Shown here in pieces: positions 33,685 through 42,696 of a DNA stretch of 64,000 nt. The notes below the pieces were generated by a model. That model made no database searches. It saw only the letters and a program-made list of their open reading frames with translations, and was not told where the DNA came from. The translations under genes were made by a program, and so were the position numbers. Position 1 is the stretch's first letter; the number at the start of each line of letters is the position of its first letter. This DNA comes from Heliomicrobium modesticaldum Ice1 (GTDB taxonomy: Bacteria > Bacillota > Desulfitobacteriia > Heliobacteriales > Heliobacteriaceae), in the NCBI RefSeq assembly GCF_000019165.1, contig NC_010337.2, forward strand, positions 1 through 64,000, read 5' to 3'.

Positions 33685-33720
33685 AGAGCGGGTATCCCAA
33701 CACAGGAATCCCGCTCTTTC
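33685..33720 (+). terminator. Terminator of the fic operon
   Basis: AGAGCGGG-ATCCC/GGAAT-CCCGCTCT stem (33685-33717) followed by TTCTT. Confidence 0.8.
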
Positions 33721-33809
33721 TTCATTAAAGCCGTCCTGGGCCCGCTTGGCTCGTGGCGGCTTTTGTTATTATATTCTGCACGAAGGCGCCTGCAATCTGG
33801 CGCCGGCGT

Positions 33810-34079
33810 TTAATACTCACTGGGGAATAGAATCGTCGTCGCTGACCTGTCCCATTCGGTTATAATCCAGATTTTCCCCTTGCTGGTCAGGTACGCAGCC
33901 ATTACCCGGTCTCCGCTTTCAACCGCCTGGTCGTTTAGGGTCTTATCCTCTTGGCAGAGGTCGCCCCAATCGTGCCGCTGGTATCTGCCAAAGGCTGCAG
34001 CAATCTCCCGAGCAAATGCCAGGTCGCTCTCCATTTCTTCCGCAATGCCTCGGGTTGCCACAAGTCTGCCGTATTTCAT
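33810..34079 (-). CDS. Prophage/ICE-type hypothetical protein, 89 aa
   Basis: ATG at 34079 follows AAGGGGAGAGCACG. The C-terminal block DKTLNDQAVESGDRVMAAYLTSKGKIWIITEWDRSATTILFPSEY-like pattern (KTLNDQAV, GDRV, AAY, SKGKIWIITE, TTILFP) recurs in small proteins of Firmicute phages and conjugative elements. It stands alone on the minus strand between plus-strand genes. Function unknown. Confidence 0.7.
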   Translation of the reverse strand: MKYGRLVATRGIAEEMESDLAFAREIAAAFGRYQRHDWGDLCQEDKTLNDQAVESGDRVMAAYLTSKGKIWIITEWDRSATTILFPSEY

Positions 34080-34238
34080 CGTGCTCTCCCCTTTCCGTTA
34101 TGGTTTGAGTCCATGGTACCGCGCCGGGTCGCCGATGGTTAAGGCGTACTGGGTGGGTAATTTCCTGGCTTTTGGGCCGCCGCTCCGAGAGCGCTGGCGT
34201 CAATCTTGACGTTCATCGAGCAAGGAGGTGGCTTGCCC

Positions 34239-34574
34239 ATGATTACCGCCACCCGTTACACAGTGGAGTATGACGAAGCCCGGAGCGTTTATAGAATCCG
34301 AAATATGGAGGCGCCGGTTTGTCCGCAGTGTGGCCTGCTGCTCTCCGGGTATGATACAAAAAAGCGACATGTAATCGACAGCTCCGGGGCAGTCCGCTGG
34401 TTCCTGCTGCGTCGCCTCAGATGCCCTGGCTGCGGTAAGCTGCACATCGAACTTCCCGACTTCATGCAGCCAAAAAAGCATTATGAGGCCCAGTTGATTA
34501 TGGACGTATTGGCCGGCCACTCTGATTCCTGCCCGGCGGACGACTCGACAATCCGACGATGGAAGAAAAAATAA
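34239..34574 (+). CDS. DUF6431-like zinc-finger protein, 111 aa
   Basis: ATG at 34239 follows AAGGAGGTGGCTTGCCC, so the upstream start at 34206 is rejected. The protein has VCPQCGLLLSGYDTKKR and RLRCPGCGKLHIELPDFMQPKKHY, two CxxC knuckles with an intervening basic strand, plus a C-terminal ADDSTIRRWKKK. The pattern fits DUF6431, a family often found near mobile elements and reminiscent of transposase DNA-binding domains. The exact role is unknown. Confidence 0.7.
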   Translation: MITATRYTVEYDEARSVYRIRNMEAPVCPQCGLLLSGYDTKKRHVIDSSGAVRWFLLRRLRCPGCGKLHIELPDFMQPKKHYEAQLIMDVLAGHSDSCPADDSTIRRWKKK

Positions 34575-34659
34575 TACCCACCCGGTTTGCCTTTATCCCG
34601 CTGAAAAACACCGCTATTATTATATCTGCACAAAAGCAGAAAGGGGGGATACGGTCTAT

Positions 34660-35136
34660 ATGAAAAACAACATCATAACTATGGCCGCCGTGTCGCTTAT
34701 TACCGCTGTTATTGCGCTTAGTGGTGTCTTGATAGGCACAAATCTGGCGGGGCGAGATTCCATGCCGGACACCGGCGCAAGAAACTCTACAGCGGCTACG
34801 GTGGAAACGACACCTGTCGAAATTCCAAAAACGATAGCCATTCCAGGCTACGCCCAGCTGGTGATGAAGGCGGGAGATATCGTGCAGAATGTAGAATTAC
34901 ATAATCCAGCGGGGAATCCCTGTTATTTCGTAATTTCTATAATTTTGCCTGACGGTACCGAAGTTTACCGCTCTGGCCTGATTGAGCCTGGACAAAAAAC
35001 AGACGCCATTAGGCTATCGCAACCACTGAAGGCAGGTACCTACAAGGGGGCCGTACTGCGGTATTCCTGCTACTCTACCAAGGACAAGGCGCCGATGAAT
35101 GGCGCTGATACAAAATTCACATTGGAGGTGGTTTGA
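34660..35136 (+). CDS. Signal-anchored extracytoplasmic beta-sandwich protein
   Basis: The 158-aa product has an N-terminal membrane anchor (IITMAAVSLITAVIALSGVLIGTNLAG), a short Ser/Thr linker and a beta-rich domain: IAIPGYAQLVMKAGDIVQNV, NPCYFVISIILPDGTEVYRS, then KAGTYKGAVLRYSCY. The layout looks like an immunoglobulin-like surface domain. AAAGGGGGGAT precedes the ATG and a TATTATTATAT -10-like tract lies in 34615-34624. It overlaps the next secreted-protein gene by a TGATG junction. Neighbours are phage genes, so this pair is lysogenic cargo or host DNA captured in the element. Confidence 0.7.
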   Translation: MKNNIITMAAVSLITAVIALSGVLIGTNLAGRDSMPDTGARNSTAATVETTPVEIPKTIAIPGYAQLVMKAGDIVQNVELHNPAGNPCYFVISIILPDGTEVYRSGLIEPGQKTDAIRLSQPLKAGTYKGAVLRYSCYSTKDKAPMNGADTKFTLEVV

Positions 35137-35714
35137 TGAAAAGAAAATTTATGGCATTAATTTTAACTATAGCCATGTTGGCGCTACCCGCGACGGTCTA
35201 CGCTGAAGACGTGACTACAGGCAGTATGACGGTATCTTACGAATATACGGCCCCTAACGGCGGAGGAACGGGCGGCGGGGGAACGGGAGACACCACGACC
35301 TATACCATAAATATTCCAGCGACCGTAACCAATGAAAACCTGGAAGTTATACCAATAACGGTAACAAAAAATAATATTGCTGCCGGGAAGATACTTGTAG
35401 TTAGTGTTGATTGGGACAAGTCATACGATGCCAGCGGCTACTTTAACCTATATAAAAATAAAGGAGAATCAAACGAGGAATCCATCCGATGCCGCGTCAT
35501 GGCTTACACAGACAGCGCATTAAGTGACATGGTGTACGTAGATTCCATGCAGGAGCTTCGGGGTAGGCCGGTTGCCAAATTTAACGCCGGTAGTACCAGC
35601 CCGTCTTACGGCGGCTTTTTGAGGCTCAACCCTTTGACTTTAGGACTAAATGTAAGCTCCGGCACATACACAGGTACGCTATACTTCAATATCCAGGTAA
35701 CGGATGCCGCATAA
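35136..35714 (+). CDS. Secreted beta-rich surface protein with Gly-rich hinge
   Basis: Start at ATG 35136 behind GGAGGTGG. A clear signal peptide (MKRKFMALILTIAMLALPAT, predicted cleavage after VYA) is followed by DVTTGSMTVSYEYTAP, a Gly-Thr hinge (GGGTGGGGTGD) and a ~150-residue domain: YTINIPATVTNENLEVIPIT, AGKILVVSVDWDKSYDASGY, and a last strand GTYTGTLYFNIQV. The pattern resembles pilin-like or WxL-like cell-surface domains but no LPxTG or WxL motif is seen. It is translationally coupled to the previous gene. Function unknown. Confidence 0.72.
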   Translation: MKRKFMALILTIAMLALPATVYAEDVTTGSMTVSYEYTAPNGGGTGGGGTGDTTTYTINIPATVTNENLEVIPITVTKNNIAAGKILVVSVDWDKSYDASGYFNLYKNKGESNEESIRCRVMAYTDSALSDMVYVDSMQELRGRPVAKFNAGSTSPSYGGFLRLNPLTLGLNVSSGTYTGTLYFNIQVTDAA

Positions 35715-35761
35715 GGTGGTCTCCCCCCCTTTTTTTTCTGTTATTGTGAGGATTTAATGCA

Positions 35762-35802
35762 TAAAAAACACAGATGGGAATCCCCCCTACTGTGTTTTTT
35801 GC
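35762..35802. terminator. Bidirectional terminator after the secreted-protein pair
   Basis: AAAAAACACAG (35764-35774) pairs with CTGTGTTTTTT (35792-35802), with T/A runs on both strands. 35803-36079 has no supported gene. Confidence 0.85.
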
Positions 35803-36079
35803 TTCCTACCAGGTAATCTATAAAGCGGCCACAGATAGCCTCCACATTTGCTCCATTTTGGCGTGTTTTCTTTTGCCCTTGTAATTACCCTACCAGCAAC
35901 AATATCGGCTTGTACGCGCCGCACAGGGCGTCCAGGGAGGGGTGTTTTTCCTGCCCTGCTTTTGCCCTGTTTCTGCCCCAGCAAAAAGGAGCGGCTTTTT
36001 GCTTAAAGTCCTGGGTAAAAATAATAGAGCGGATGGGGTTCCGCCCTATGAGTTTGCCGTTCAAAACTTAGCTGAAGCT

Positions 36080-36583
36080 CTATCTGTACGGTTCTTTGAA
36101 AATGCGCCTGATGCGTGGCTTTGCCCTCTCGATGATAGGCTCCTCGAACGGGCGAGGGGCTATTCGTCCGTCTTTTGTACCATCATTAAGCCATGGCGCA
36201 TACTTCACATCGGTGGTAATTGCCGACCTTACGGTCAGACCGCTTCCCGTTTTTTCAGACTCGGTTCTTGGCCTCCAGCTTTGGCGCAGGTTGCCGCTGC
36301 GCACCGCCGGCGGCTCTCCTGGTGCAGAAGCTCGGTACAGCTGCCCGCCCCGCAAGTTATGACCGTAGTCATTGAGCAATGCTTTTGTCTGTTTGGTCAT
36401 TCTCTTGCCATATGTGCCAGGCTTTTTATAAACCCTGCCGCTTCGTTGTCCTCGCAGGACAGTGAGCGCTGCGTTGCGGAGCTCGTTGGATGCTCTGAAG
36501 GCCCTTGATTTTACTTCCCATGTTATTTTTTGTACCGCATCATCTACTGCGCTTTTTATAGCTTCTGTTGTGTCAATTTTCAA
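36080..36583 (-). CDS. HK97 gp10-like phage structural protein
   Basis: The 167-aa basic protein shows the gp10-like pattern: NELRNAALTVLRGQRSGRVYKKPG, then YRASAPGEPPAVRSGNLRQSW and ITTDVKYAPWLNDGTKDGRIAPRPFEEP. This is the conserved A-P-G-x-P-P-x-x-x-x-G-x-L core and the Y-A-x-W-(L/V)-N-x-G-(T) end. Family members are head-tail connector or tail-completion components. Its ATG overlaps the tape-measure stop (36580-36583). It lies after the tape measure, the reverse of the usual order. Confidence 0.78.
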   Translation of the reverse strand: MKIDTTEAIKSAVDDAVQKITWEVKSRAFRASNELRNAALTVLRGQRSGRVYKKPGTYGKRMTKQTKALLNDYGHNLRGGQLYRASAPGEPPAVRSGNLRQSWRPRTESEKTGSGLTVRSAITTDVKYAPWLNDGTKDGRIAPRPFEEPIIERAKPRIRRIFKEPYR

Positions 36584-39500
36584 GCCCCGGCCCCTCCCTT
36601 CACCGGCATATTTGCGAAAATACGGGCCAGTCGTTCCGCGAGCTCGTCGCCGATGTCGTCGGCCATCTCCCGGATGCGTCCCTTTATGATGGTCACGACG
36701 TTCTCCTCATCGAGGTTATCCCCCTCAATGTGAAATGCGGGATGTACCTCGACTTTTTCCACCCTTGCCTGAATATACTGGGTCACGTTGCCGGTTCCTA
36801 CGCTGACCGGCACGGCGCTCGCTGTGGGAATATCACCTGCAATCCCGCCGTTTCCGTACGGTCGCACACCCAGCAGTTCTCCCGTCCGCCACCAAAGGTC
36901 GAGACCTCTTGCGCGCTTGCTTGGGCTTAATGGAATGATGCCCTCGGCTCCGTCCTCGGCCACAATGCCCATATGCGGTTTCGTCATGATGCCGCCCCAT
37001 GCATGTTTCGCAACATTGGAGCCGCCGCTTGAACCAGCTTCATATCCGGCTGAAAAACTGGATTTTACCTTGTCCCAGATATTGCTTGCCCAATCCCTGA
37101 AGCTGCCGAACCACCCGATAACACTGTCCTTTAATGCCTTTGCATATTCCGGTATTTTTTCGGTCACAAAGGTGCTCACGCTGCTCCACAGGTCAGTGAA
37201 AAACTCAGGAACTTTTTGTGTAAAGAACTCGTTTGCTTTGTTGAAAGCCCCCGTCGCCCATGTAGGTAAGGTCTCCGTGAAAAATCCATACACGGAATTC
37301 CACAGATTAGTGAAAAACGTCGGGACTGAAACGGTGAAGAAGTTTACCGCCGTGTTGTATGCCCCGTTCGCCCAGGCGGGGATTGTCTCGGTGAAAAAGT
37401 TCCCTACAGCTGTCCATAAGTCGTTCCATACCTGCGGGAGCGTTACGGTGAAAAACTTCCCAATCGAACCGGTCGCATAGCCTATGGCATAAGGTATCTG
37501 CTCTGTCACGAAGTTTGGTATTGTTTCTGTGAAAAATCTACTGATGGATTCTCCCGCCTTTGTCCCAAACTCGGAAATTGCAGTCTTTACTTTTCCTCCC
37601 ATTGAAGCTATTGCGTCTTTCTGATCATACAGCCACTCGGTGAATGCTTCTCCGCCTATGGCACCTCCAATGCCGCCAACAATGCCACCGACAGCGGTTC
37701 CGATTGGCCCGCCTCCAAGGGTGCCAACCAATGCCCCGGCTCCAGCTCCAGCGCCTATGGCGCCTAACCAGCTTCCTACTTCCCCGGCAGTTTCTCTTCC
37801 TCTGTTTTCTGGCGCTGCAGAAGCAACAACCGCTCCGCTCGCTGCCAAACCAAGAAGCGTACCCAATACAGGTATTCCCTTGATGCCTTTTCCTGCAGCT
37901 TTGCTCCCTGCTTTTAAGACATCATCGCCGCTTTTACCGAACCATCCTGCAATTTTACTGAATATGCCCGTCTTGCCGGCCACATCCCCTGCTTTGTCCG
38001 CTACTTTAGCTGCGTTTGCGACGTCCTTTGCGACAACAAACCCTTCTCTCGCGTTTGCGTAGTCTATCGCTTTAAGATTTTTCAAGTTTACCATGTCGTC
38101 AAGGTGCGACGCCGCCTTTTTAACATCAACTCGGCCTTTTGCCACCGCTTTCTCGGCAGCCATAATCTTACCGGACAATCCTTTGGGTATATCGTCCCCG
38201 AATTTGGCCGCTTCTTTTTTCAGCTCCTTCAGCAATCTCGCACTCTTTTCAAGGTCTGCCTGTTTAGCAGTCTTTAATGCTTCTGCGGTCTTTACGGCTT
38301 TCTCTGCCTCTTTCGAAGCGTTTGCAGCCGCCCTAAATGATTCTGCCGCATCCTTAAGGTTTTTGGTTGTTTTCGCTATATCAGCAACATCATCAGCAGC
38401 TCCTGCAGCTGCACCGGCGACCTTGGCTGCATCTGCTGCAGCATCTGCGGCTTTCGAGCCTTTGCCGAATAACCATTTTCCGGTTTTCCACAGGCCCTTG
38501 CCACCGGCTATAGCGGCTTTTCCTCCTTTGCCGACTATACCAAGCAATGTTCCTGCGCCAAGCATCCAGGCCATGCCGCCCAGCGCCGCAGCGCCACTCC
38601 AATTGCCTTCCCTGGCTGCGTTTCCGGCTCCTTTCAAGGTTGCCCCCAGGGCTGTCATCCATGCCCGTCCCGCTATCTCGGCCATTTCAACAAAGACCTT
38701 CTCGACCTTTTTACCGCCCGCACCTTGCAACCATTTGCTCGCTTCGTCCAGCCCGTACTCAATACCGTAAATAAGTTTGTCTCCCAGGCCCATATTCTTT
38801 AGCTCGCCCTGGTTGAACTTATCCAGGAATTCCTTGACGTCCTTATAAATTTGCTCCAGCTTTTCGCCTACTACCTTACCTGCATATTCCAGCGAACCTG
38901 CAAAGCTATTAAACTTCTTGCCGGTCGGGTCAAGTTGAGCAGACAAATCTTGCATGATGCGCATCACCGGCCCGCTCATCCCCCGTCCAAAGGCCCACAG
39001 GAACATTCGGCCCGTCTCCTTCAATGCAGATTCCAGGGCCAGAAGGTCGTCCTGCATATCTTTGGCCGGGAATCTCTTCTCCATGGTTTTTAGAATGGCC
39101 TCCATAGCCTCGTTTGCCGGTATGGCGGCATCCCCGAGATTCTTTGCAGCCTTGCCCGTCAGGCCCAGTTCCTCTATAACCCATTGTAGCGGGAGGTTTA
39201 AGTTCTCTGTTACCTGCCGCAGCTCCTCCATCTGCAATGTACCGACAGCCGAAATCTGTTTAAATCCGTAAAAAGCCAATTCAATCTGCGACATGCTGGC
39301 TCCGGTGTAATATGCGGTTTGTTCAAAGTCTTTTAGCGCCCTTTTGACGAATTCGATATTTTTACCGGCTGCAAGTAATTGGCCGGCGGTCTGAACCACA
39401 AACGGCACTTCATAAAGCGGTGATTTGATGGCTTGGTTAACTAACTCCTGAAAGGCTTTGGTTCCCTCTTCCGCTGAACCGGTAAAGAAATCAATCGATT

Positions 39501-39891
39501 TTTTGGCTCTATCCATCTCACCGCTCAATTGGAGACCCTTAAATCCGACAGCAGTCAGGCTGCCCCCGAGTATGACGCCTTGAAGAGAGGTCGCAAAGTT
39601 CCATATGGACTTAAGCGGAGCTGTCGCCATATCAACCACTTTCATGGTGAAGCTGTAAGTCCTCCCTGCGATGCTGCGTGCCTTCGTGGAGACATGCCCT
39701 ATAATGCTAGATGCTCTGTCTAAGGCTTCAAGAATAACCTGATATCTGCTTCTATTCATTTTCTCCAGGCGTTCCTGCGTCTTTTGGTTCGCCCTGTCAA
39801 AGGCGCTTACCTTGCGCGTGGCCTGGGAGATGCCAGGGTCTGTGTTGTCCCTGACGTTTATGGGGATTTCAACTCTAAATGTCTCTCCCAT
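36580..39891 (-). CDS. Phage tail tape measure protein
   Basis: The 1103-aa product has the tape-measure N-terminal domain (residues ~100-280: GGSLTAVGFKGLQLSGEMDRA, ELVNQAIKSPLYEVPFVVQTAGQLLAAGK, IELAFYGFKQISAVGTLQMEELRQV). A long Ala/Lys helical stretch follows (~450-640), then Gly-rich hydrophobic segments (~680-790: GIKGIPVLGTLLGLAASGAV, GAGAGALVGTLGGGPIG). About five repeats around FFTETIPxWxxGAxNxxxxFFT follow (~800-930). It sets tail length in long-tailed phages. AGGAGGAGAACACT precedes the ATG. The gene is intact, but the tail-tube and chaperone genes that should precede it are absent. Confidence 0.92.
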   Translation of the reverse strand: MGETFRVEIPINVRDNTDPGISQATRKVSAFDRANQKTQERLEKMNRSRYQVILEALDRASSIIGHVSTKARSIAGRTYSFTMKVVDMATAPLKSIWNFATSLQGVILGGSLTAVGFKGLQLSGEMDRAKKSIDFFTGSAEEGTKAFQELVNQAIKSPLYEVPFVVQTAGQLLAAGKNIEFVKRALKDFEQTAYYTGASMSQIELAFYGFKQISAVGTLQMEELRQVTENLNLPLQWVIEELGLTGKAAKNLGDAAIPANEAMEAILKTMEKRFPAKDMQDDLLALESALKETGRMFLWAFGRGMSGPVMRIMQDLSAQLDPTGKKFNSFAGSLEYAGKVVGEKLEQIYKDVKEFLDKFNQGELKNMGLGDKLIYGIEYGLDEASKWLQGAGGKKVEKVFVEMAEIAGRAWMTALGATLKGAGNAAREGNWSGAAALGGMAWMLGAGTLLGIVGKGGKAAIAGGKGLWKTGKWLFGKGSKAADAAADAAKVAGAAAGAADDVADIAKTTKNLKDAAESFRAAANASKEAEKAVKTAEALKTAKQADLEKSARLLKELKKEAAKFGDDIPKGLSGKIMAAEKAVAKGRVDVKKAASHLDDMVNLKNLKAIDYANAREGFVVAKDVANAAKVADKAGDVAGKTGIFSKIAGWFGKSGDDVLKAGSKAAGKGIKGIPVLGTLLGLAASGAVVASAAPENRGRETAGEVGSWLGAIGAGAGAGALVGTLGGGPIGTAVGGIVGGIGGAIGGEAFTEWLYDQKDAIASMGGKVKTAISEFGTKAGESISRFFTETIPNFVTEQIPYAIGYATGSIGKFFTVTLPQVWNDLWTAVGNFFTETIPAWANGAYNTAVNFFTVSVPTFFTNLWNSVYGFFTETLPTWATGAFNKANEFFTQKVPEFFTDLWSSVSTFVTEKIPEYAKALKDSVIGWFGSFRDWASNIWDKVKSSFSAGYEAGSSGGSNVAKHAWGGIMTKPHMGIVAEDGAEGIIPLSPSKRARGLDLWWRTGELLGVRPYGNGGIAGDIPTASAVPVSVGTGNVTQYIQARVEKVEVHPAFHIEGDNLDEENVVTIIKGRIREMADDIGDELAERLARIFANMPVKGGAGA

Positions 39892-39976
39892 AGTGTTCTC
39901 CTCCTTTCTGAATCATTTTTGATACTTAGTTTTAAGAACCAGGAAGGGCGGTGCTCTGACGTTGTAAAAATTCCCA

Positions 39977-41374
39977 TTAACCATACCTCCCCAGTCTCTC
40001 TTTCGCTTTTTTTACCGCTTCCTCGTCGTCCTCTAACTCTTCCGGGATGTCCGAATATGTCCCCTTCCCCGGTTTTACGTTAGAGCTTTGTCTCTTTGGT
40101 TGTCTTGGGTTTGGGTCTGTGCCCTCGTCCAGTCTTTCCGGCAATCCCGCCGCCTCTCTTACATAGTCCTCCAGATGGTCATCCGGCACCAAGACACCCA
40201 CGCCGGTCATGTCCTTGATATAAGCCGCCAGCGCCTGAATGTCCGCGCTCTCAATATCACCGTGCTCCAAGGTGGGATAATCGGTTATGCCGCTGAAATG
40301 CTCACCGTTAAGGTCTATCAATGTCGGTATTGCCTGGTTGTTGAAAACCTCGCAGATAATATCGAGGTAAGCGCCTACAGCCATTGAGAATAATTCGGTC
40401 TTGTCGCTGCTCAAGGCAAAGCTGCCCACTTGCTGGTGCCCAAGCAGTACGAAGTCTGCAAGGACAGTCATGGCTATTCGGGTATCGTATCGCTCGATGA
40501 TGGCGTTGGTATCGAACTGGCGCCGGCCACCGGTGCTCAATAGCTGTAGCTCCCAGCCTGCCGGGAGGCTCAAGCCTTCCATGCTGTCGCGGCGGATGTT
40601 CTGGACGATTTTCTCTGTCAGCAGGCGAATGGCGGTCATGTCCGGGTCGTCCTCGTCCCAGATGTTCATTCCTTCCGGTGCCTTCAAAACAGGAAAGCCA
40701 GCCAGGTCGCGCTCGATGCCTATTCCCTCTATCTCTTGAATGCGGCGCTTGAAATACCAGCTCCGGTATGCGTTGCGGAGGATGCTTCTCCCTTCAGGGT
40801 TGCCCTTGCGGCTCTTCGTCCTGAAAAGCAGCAGCTTTTCAATTGGTATTTGGATTATCTCAAAAGTGGGCGGCGGCATCTGTGCCATTCCCAGAAGGTT
40901 GTCATTATCATCATATAACCACTCCCAGAGAGTATCCTGCGCCCTGATGGGTAACTTTTGCCACCCTATCAATCCATCAGTGTACTTACTCTTTAGTCGC
41001 GGGTCGCTGTTCCTGCCTAAGCGCCGCTTGTAGACCAATTCGTGAGCACTCCAACCAAAAGTTAAAAACGACAGGATTTCAGAGATGGTATCCGTCCATG
41101 TGTCGCTCATGTCGTCCATGCAGCTATAAATAAAGTCCGCTGCTTCTTGGTCTTTGGCTGTGGGGCCTCCCGGCTGCACGCTCCAGCTTGCCTGTCTGAT
41201 AAGCATTTCTATGGCGTAAAGGATGGCGCCGATAACATCGTCGTTCTCGCTCATCTCCTTGTACACCTCGATGCCTTTTCTGCCCTGTAAATCCTTGAGA
41301 AACTCTTCGTAGAAAAATCCCCCGTAGCGGCGCTGTCCTATACGACCTAATTCTTTTAAGCTATTGCTTTGCAA
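39977..41374 (-). CDS. Phage portal protein, DUF935/Mu gp29-like
   Basis: The 465-aa product shows DUF935 features: GFFYEEFLKDLQGRKGIEVYKEM, AILYAIEMLIRQASWSVQPG, FGWSAHELVYKRR, GNPEGRSILRNAYRSWYFKRR, and GHQQVGSFALSSDKTELFSMAVGAYLD toward the C-terminus. The acidic tail (EELEDDEEAVKKAKERLGRYG) is typical. It would form the dodecameric ring through which DNA enters the capsid. A ribosome site GGAGGGGAG precedes the ATG. The very next gene downstream (85 nt) is the tape measure, so the head and connector genes are missing. Confidence 0.9.
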   Translation of the reverse strand: MQSNSLKELGRIGQRRYGGFFYEEFLKDLQGRKGIEVYKEMSENDDVIGAILYAIEMLIRQASWSVQPGGPTAKDQEAADFIYSCMDDMSDTWTDTISEILSFLTFGWSAHELVYKRRLGRNSDPRLKSKYTDGLIGWQKLPIRAQDTLWEWLYDDNDNLLGMAQMPPPTFEIIQIPIEKLLLFRTKSRKGNPEGRSILRNAYRSWYFKRRIQEIEGIGIERDLAGFPVLKAPEGMNIWDEDDPDMTAIRLLTEKIVQNIRRDSMEGLSLPAGWELQLLSTGGRRQFDTNAIIERYDTRIAMTVLADFVLLGHQQVGSFALSSDKTELFSMAVGAYLDIICEVFNNQAIPTLIDLNGEHFSGITDYPTLEHGDIESADIQALAAYIKDMTGVGVLVPDDHLEDYVREAAGLPERLDEGTDPNPRQPKRQSSNVKPGKGTYSDIPEELEDDEEAVKKAKERLGRYG

Positions 41375-41407
41375 ATTCTCCCCTCCTTTCCCGCCAATTT
41401 TTCCAGT

Positions 41408-41701
41408 TTATCTGCTTTTCAGCAGAAAATCGAGAACGTCACACATTTGCTTTAGCGCCTGGGTCATGTACTCTTCATTCCTGGGGTTCCCCGATTGAAT
41501 GCTGTCGACCAGCTGCCTGGCTAATTCCTGCTTGTCCAGGATTTTTTCAAAAGACGATTTCTCGTTTGCTTCCCGCGCCGCTGCGGCCCGTTCATCTGCT
41601 TGGCGTTGCAGCTCCTGGCGGCGCTGGTATAACTCCCTGTCTTCAGCCTTTTGCCGCTCGATAACATCAGTCAGTGACTTCCCATTATAAAGGCTGGACA
41701 T
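41408..41701 (-). CDS. Small coiled-coil phage protein, 97 aa
   Basis: ATG at 41701 follows GGGAGGTGAGAAGCGA. The middle is a charged helix (RQKAEDRELYQRRQELQRQADERAAAAREANEK). It ends YMTQALKQMCDVLDFLLKSR. Position just upstream of the portal gene suggests a scaffold-like or packaging accessory role, which is inference only. Confidence 0.6.
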   Translation of the reverse strand: MSSLYNGKSLTDVIERQKAEDRELYQRRQELQRQADERAAAAREANEKSSFEKILDKQELARQLVDSIQSGNPRNEEYMTQALKQMCDVLDFLLKSR

Positions 41702-41728
41702 TCGCTTCTCACCTCCCTTCCAAATCCT

Positions 41729-42682
41729 TCAGTTAGCCGTTTGAGTATTACTCAAAGCCGCTTTGTTTACATCATCAGGGTTCAGGCAAATTCCACCGGT
41801 GCCGTACATAATGTCAGTCAAATCCTCTACACCTCTGGTTATGTATTTGAAAATTGTCCTCCTGGCAATCCTGAATCTGTCCGATATTTGAATTGTTTTC
41901 AGAGGGTAATCCGCAAAATAGAAATAAAATAATATGTTGTATGCCTTGTCCTGCTTTTCGTTAATGGCAGTTGTCCTGTATCTTTCCATTGCCTGAATTA
42001 ATTCTTTCCGCTCCCCTGGTGTTGATTTGCCTTTCTTATATCTCCTTAAGGCTTCCCTTACTTGCTGCTGCCTGGCCTTAATCTCTAAGTCAGAGCATTC
42101 TTCTCGCTCGACAATATCCTGAGCAAATTCTTCTGTAAGCTGTCTCTTTATTAACGCCTGCAGGCGCTCTTGCAAATCCGCACGACCTTCACATGTAATA
42201 TTCATGAGTTGGCATTCTTCAAAAAAAGCACGACATTCGTTTCTGACCTCCTGTTCAAGTTCTACAGTCAGCCGTTTTGTGATTTGCTCTTTCATCTTTT
42301 CTTCCATGATTCTTTCTTCTTTCATCCGCCAATCAAATCCATCAATGCCATACAACAAAAAGGTTAAATCCCTTACTCCTGTACCTATATCTTTAAATAC
42401 CGTCCTTTTGTTTATATTAAATAACCTCATAATTTGTTCGGGTGTCAAAGTCCGGCTTGAAAAATAAGAGTATAACAACACGTTGTAGGCTCTGGTCTGA
42501 TTTTCCTTGAAGGCCAACCTCCTATAGCTCCGCATTGCTTCCACGAGGATTTCCCTTTCCTCGGGCCTTGATTTCCCGCATTTATATCGGTTAAGCGCTC
42601 GTTTAATGGTTTGATAACGCTTCTTTATAGGAATCTTTGAGCATTCTTCCGCCTCTATTAGATCTTGGATGCTAATTTCCAT
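41729..42682 (-). CDS. Protein with two tandem copies of a sigma-region-4-like HTH domain
   Basis: Residues ~10-112 and ~187-297 of this 317-aa protein are clear duplicates: EECSKIPIKKRYQTIKRALNRYKCGKS against EECSDLEIKARQQQVREALRRYKKGKS, RAYNVLLYSYFSSRTLTPEQI against KAYNILFYFYFADYPLKTIQI, NKRTVFKDIGTGVRDLTFLLYG against ARRTIFKYITRGVEDLTDIMYG. Each half resembles the sigma-like HTH of phage late-gene regulators (ArpU type). A charged helical linker (~118-185) joins them. ATG at 42682 follows GGAGGTGCTTT. A DNA-binding late regulator that dimerises within one chain is the inference. Confidence 0.78.
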   Translation of the reverse strand: MEISIQDLIEAEECSKIPIKKRYQTIKRALNRYKCGKSRPEEREILVEAMRSYRRLAFKENQTRAYNVLLYSYFSSRTLTPEQIMRLFNINKRTVFKDIGTGVRDLTFLLYGIDGFDWRMKEERIMEEKMKEQITKRLTVELEQEVRNECRAFFEECQLMNITCEGRADLQERLQALIKRQLTEEFAQDIVEREECSDLEIKARQQQVREALRRYKKGKSTPGERKELIQAMERYRTTAINEKQDKAYNILFYFYFADYPLKTIQISDRFRIARRTIFKYITRGVEDLTDIMYGTGGICLNPDDVNKAALSNTQTAN

Positions 42683-42696
42683 AAAGCACCTCCAGT

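Noticed and set aside
35787-35984. 65-codon minus-strand frame (TTG start)
   Set aside because: Ends inside the bidirectional terminator, no ribosome site, very basic composition without a family.
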